From positions 87,464 through 151,463 of the forward strand of contig NZ_JACOOY010000008.1 in NCBI RefSeq assembly GCF_014287705.1: a DNA stretch of 64,000 nt, read 5' to 3'. Origin of the DNA: Dorea_D hominis (GTDB lineage: Bacteria > Bacillota > Clostridia > Lachnospirales > Lachnospiraceae). The notes under the pieces were generated by a model. That model had not been told where the DNA came from. It was given only the letters and a program-made list of their open reading frames with translations, and ran no database searches. How positions within the stretch are numbered: the first letter of the stretch is position 1; each line of letters starts with the position of its first letter. Made by a program: the position numbers and the translations under genes. This document shows positions 62,482 to 64,000 of this stretch, one piece after another.

Positions 62482-64000
62482 TCAATTTTGATATTCAATC
62501 AACTTCACTTCTCCAGCTAGAACCAGAGCAATCTCCTCATCCAATTTTTTGACCATTTTCTCATGAGTTGCAATTGTATTAAGGAAATTTAAAAGTTTCT
62601 TCATATCCTCCCGATTAAATTCACAATGAGTAAAATCATAAGAATTAAATTTTAACCATACTGACTTTATAACATCATATCCTGATATATTTAACCTCTG
62701 TAATGATAAGGGACATTTAATTCTTATTGTTTCTTTCCCATCCGTGAGCAATAATTGTTCATTTTCGGCATCAAATGGATGTGCAACATTCTTTAATTCA
62801 AATCCCACCGGCACTTCTTCCATAATTTGGTCATAATCATAGTTCAAAATATTCTCCGGAACATAGTCTACTTTTTCTAATTCGGCAATTTTTTCTCCAA
62901 TTCGAGCAATTTTAAGAAAAATATCCTTATCAGCTACAACAGGGACTCTTGCTCGCTTATCTGACTGATTTACAGTAAAAAGTGCCCCTTCAAATTCATC
63001 GAGATAAACTTGCGAACATAATACTGCGTAGATATAAAACACCAGATCTCTAGCACTTTCATGCTCATTCTTTCCAAGCATCATCATAACCCTATGAAGA
63101 ATATCAGCAGATATATTGGATAACATTTTTCCACTTTTTTTATCTGGATATTGATTCACATAAATGTGAGAGTTGCCACGCGTACACATATCATTATCTG
63201 GATAATACCAACAAAATGAAACAAACTGTGACAATGTAGGATTCAAATCTTTGGGAGCATGTGCCATAGCAAATCCAATTGTATCTTTATGATTATATGC
63301 ACTTATTATTTCCGGTCTAAGACGTGTTCCTCCACCTCCGATATGGCTATATTTAACCAATAATTCTTTCCATAACAACACATTAGATGTAAAAAATGGC
63401 CGGAATGAATATGGCTTTATATTATCAGCAAGAGTCTGATCCATCACACTTCTGTTCTCGCATTCATTCAATGCATTTTCAAATGCCATTATTTTTTCAA
63501 TTTTAGGTGGTTTATCCTGCTTTGCAAACCATGCACTTGCCTCTGTTGCTCCATTTATAGCTATATCGCGACTCCGTCTTTTTAACATAGGAGCCTTAAC
63601 ATGCGTAAACATTGCGGTTGGTGCAAGCTTTATTCCAGAACAGTGATTAATAAAAATTGCTGCTTGTTTTTTTTCTCCACTAACAGGCCAAAATTTTTTA
63701 TACATTTCCGTATTAAATGGCTTTGCTGGAGAAAATGCGAATGTATCATTAGCAATATCATATGTGTCAAATCTCGATACAATTTTCTCAATACTCTCAT
63801 TTAATAATTGTTCTTTATTTATTCGCATGCAATGTGAATAATCGCAATAATGAAGCTTTGTTATTGATGTATCATCTCCATATTTTCTCGTCAAAACAAT
63901 AACTGCACGCCCTTGAAGTGTGTGAAATAAACTATCACTTCTGGCTCCTGTTCTTGCATCTGCATCTACAGATACAATCCATACATCAGAAAATATTTGT
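62482..64000 (-). CDS. C-terminal part of a probable type ISP restriction-modification enzyme
   Basis: The frame stays open to the right edge of the window, so at least 505 residues of a larger protein are present. Near its upstream end it reads DVWIVSVDADARTGARSDSL and GRAVIVLTRKY, like the region after the methyltransferase motifs of LlaBIII-type single-chain enzymes. YSFRPFFTSNVLLW and the later EEVPVGFELKNVAHPF fit the target-recognition part. Such enzymes combine nuclease, translocase, adenine methylase and recognition domains; the first three would lie outside. The match is by pattern only. Confidence 0.55.
   Translation of the reverse strand, partial: QIFSDVWIVSVDADARTGARSDSLFHTLQGRAVIVLTRKYGDDTSITKLHYCDYSHCMRINKEQLLNESIEKIVSRFDTYDIANDTFAFSPAKPFNTEMYKKFWPVSGEKKQAAIFINHCSGIKLAPTAMFTHVKAPMLKRRSRDIAINGATEASAWFAKQDKPPKIEKIMAFENALNECENRSVMDQTLADNIKPYSFRPFFTSNVLLWKELLVKYSHIGGGGTRLRPEIISAYNHKDTIGFAMAHAPKDLNPTLSQFVSFCWYYPDNDMCTRGNSHIYVNQYPDKKSGKMLSNISADILHRVMMMLGKNEHESARDLVFYIYAVLCSQVYLDEFEGALFTVNQSDKRARVPVVADKDIFLKIARIGEKIAELEKVDYVPENILNYDYDQIMEEVPVGFELKNVAHPFDAENEQLLLTDGKETIRIKCPLSLQRLNISGYDVIKSVWLKFNSYDFTHCEFNREDMKKLLNFLNTIATHEKMVKKLDEEIALVLAGEVKLIEYQN

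Noticed and set aside
1..64000. CRISPR array or tRNA genes
   Set aside because: No regularly spaced repeats of CRISPR type and no tRNA cloverleaf were seen; the only tRNA-like ends belong to tmRNA. The 25-bp repeats at 51.9 kb are too few and too varied.

Overview
The window looks like chromosome from a low-GC Gram-positive anaerobe of the class Clostridia, most likely family Lachnospiraceae. The signs are: DapL-type lysine synthesis, a glnA/ANTAR antiterminator pair, a TM1266-type hydrogenase-system regulator, a YlmC/YmxH sporulation-family protein, an archaeal-type AspRS in an operon with gatCAB behind a T-box, NrdR, a CIRCE element and consensus sigma-A promoters. This placement is inferred from gene content and was not tested by any search.

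Region 1-51.6 kb is ordinary core genome, mostly on the minus strand. In order it holds: the start of ligA, rluF, htpG under CIRCE control, an FtsX-type exporter with a long coiled coil and its ATPase, a PurF-like protein without the N-terminal cysteine, the T-box-aspS-gatC-gatA-gatB operon for indirect Asn-tRNA synthesis, a ClC antiporter with a possible structured leader, a Gld-like ABC operon, NSS and MATE transporters, greA, a cell-wall amidase, crcB, a FliB-like protein, dapL-dapF, glnA-nitR, pduL, exoA, truA, nrdR, a ferredoxin, a carbamate-kinase-like gene, dapB, bacterial PH-domain proteins, a chimeric pseudogene, trxA, an aldo-keto reductase, a nitroreductase, tmRNA, a double-NUDIX protein, a pseudouridine synthase, a small alarmone synthetase and a GGDEF/histidine kinase/receiver hybrid.

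Region 51.65-64 kb is accessory DNA, visibly richer in AT toward its right end, and it runs out of the window. Its left edge has four imperfect 25-bp direct repeats. Next comes an operon of three large serine recombinases, led by a small acidic protein of unknown function. The operon is read leftward from a promoter with an operator between its -35 and -10, followed by a leader of about 500 nt that contains an attenuator-like hairpin. A divergent HTH regulator flanked by three TTCGC-N6-GCGAA operators probably sets the switch. Beyond it lie a Gabija-like pair (intact UvrD-type helicase, broken OLD-family nuclease) and the C-terminal part of what looks like a type ISP restriction-modification enzyme. 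I read this as an integrated mobile element carrying a defence island.

The observations most worth a second look are the recombinase switch and leader, the 25-bp repeats, the foldback rearrangement inside gajA, the PurF-like protein lacking its glutaminase nucleophile, the tRNA-Asn T-box with a non-discriminating AspRS, and the chimeric pseudogene joined at a shared motif.
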